Source of the DNA: Onstottus_B sp035558335
GTDB lineage: Bacteria > Acidobacteriota > Blastocatellia > UBA7656
Direction of reading: 5' to 3'
NCBI GenBank assembly: GCA_035558335.1
Contig: DATMCM010000266.1
Span: forward strand, 1-13,531
DNA: 13,531 bases
The notes under the pieces were generated by a model, which saw only the letters and a program-made list of their open reading frames with translations, did no database searches and had not been told where the DNA came from. The position numbers and the translations under genes were made by a program. This document shows, one piece after another, positions 12,964 to 13,531 of the stretch (its first letter is position 1; each line of letters starts with the position of its first letter).

Positions 12964-13531
12964 TCAGTTTTCCAGTTCCGCCAGACGGCAAATGAATCCC
13001 CATCCGCCGCCGAGCTCGCTGACCGCCAGCATCAGTTCGTTGCTGCCCTTCTTCAATGGAAGGTAGACGACGTCGTTTTCCGGGTTAACGATGCCGAGAA
13101 ACCCGGGGTCGCGAAAACCTTGAGCACTTCGGCCACGAAATAGAATCTTGCCGTTCAGGAATACGCTGACCTCGTCGCTATAGCCGATGTAGAGCTTTTT
13201 CACCTGATCACGGTCGGAATCGATGCTGGTCCGCGCATACACCACCTTCGTCCCCGGCTGGGGTTCCAGGCGTTTCGAAAAGTCGCCTTGAAACGAGACC
13301 CGCAGATGAGGGGCCTCGCGATAACGATAGACGACTACAAAGCCGGGCGGCTCCGCCTCGACATCCTGCCAACGTATGACGTCGCTCTCGGAAGGCTGGA
13401 GCGGACGCTCCAGATTACGTGCCAGCGCATCGTACGACGGTGAAAGGCTCCACCTGGTCAGAGTCCCAGGCGGCATTGGCGGAAGGTGCCGCTCCCAGGG
13501 GGCGTCGGGCGTTGTTCGTATTTCGAAATTC
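12964..13531 (-). CDS. C-terminal part of a protein of unknown function, 5' end beyond window
   Basis: The frame is open from the right edge to the TGA at 12964-12966, giving 188 visible residues; the internal ATG at 13474-13476 is probably not the start, because the codons upstream read as continuous protein (FEIRTTPDAPWERHLPPMPP). The visible part is beta-rich, with alternating hydrophobic strands (GFVVVYRYRE, HLRVSFQGDF, TKVVYARTSI, KKLYIGYSDEVSVFLNGKIL, NDVVYLPLKKGSNELMLAVSE) and a Gly/Trp-rich end (GGGWGFICRLAELEN). The YSDEVSVFLNGK pattern followed by KKGSNELMLAVSE recalls the jelly-roll domains of glycoside hydrolases and related carbohydrate-binding proteins. The family was not identified, and export cannot be judged without the N-terminus. 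Confidence 0.75.
   Translation of the reverse strand, partial: NFEIRTTPDAPWERHLPPMPPGTLTRWSLSPSYDALARNLERPLQPSESDVIRWQDVEAEPPGFVVVYRYREAPHLRVSFQGDFSKRLEPQPGTKVVYARTSIDSDRDQVKKLYIGYSDEVSVFLNGKILFRGRSAQGFRDPGFLGIVNPENDVVYLPLKKGSNELMLAVSELGGGWGFICRLAELEN

Overview
The window looks like a chromosomal segment of a GC-rich, diderm, heterotrophic bacterium. The signs for Acidobacteriota (perhaps Blastocatellia) are three. It has a DapF-like protein with serines in place of both catalytic cysteines. It has intergenic spacers filled with palindromes and 7-base tandem repeats. It has a mixture of MeaB/methylmalonyl-CoA epimerase, MTA phosphorylase and DUF969/DUF979 genes. This taxonomic call is inference from general impression, not from a marker gene. 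No rRNA, tRNA, CRISPR array, transposase or phage gene was seen.

Left part (1-1380, minus strand): a site-2 (M50) membrane metalloprotease that runs off the left edge, then a HU-type nucleoid protein with a textbook sigma70 promoter. Between HU and the next gene lies a divergent control region holding both promoters and a 26-bp-arm palindrome.

Central plus-strand block (1705-8431): acyl-CoA dehydrogenase, a small exported protein of unknown function, meaB (chaperone GTPase of B12-dependent methylmalonyl-CoA mutase), methylmalonyl-CoA epimerase, an exported parvulin-type prolyl isomerase, MTA phosphorylase, a small exported TPR protein and a PfkB-type sugar/nucleoside kinase. The first genes fit odd-chain or branched-chain acyl-CoA breakdown through propionyl-CoA and methylmalonyl-CoA; the mutase itself is not here. 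mtnP plus the kinase suggest nucleoside/methylthioadenosine salvage. Two spacers in this block (meaB/mce and PPIase/mtnP) consist almost wholly of a related hairpin plus GGACTAC heptamer element.

Right part (8557-13531): a small minus-strand membrane-anchored protein with a Cys/His cluster; a 370-base spacer with three consecutive hairpins; a tightly overlapping three-gene operon (DapF-like epimerase, DUF969 and DUF979 subunits of a predicted 5-oxoproline transporter); a 440-base spacer dominated by a roughly 200-bp palindrome with GGTTTCT heptamers; a small eight-cysteine zinc-ribbon protein; and the 3' part of a minus-strand protein of unknown function that runs off the right edge.

The items most worth a second look are the Ser/Ser DapF-like enzyme translationally coupled to the DUF969/DUF979 transporter, and the family of heptamer-plus-palindrome elements. 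Two of these elements provide the stop codon of the upstream gene and a third begins just after one.
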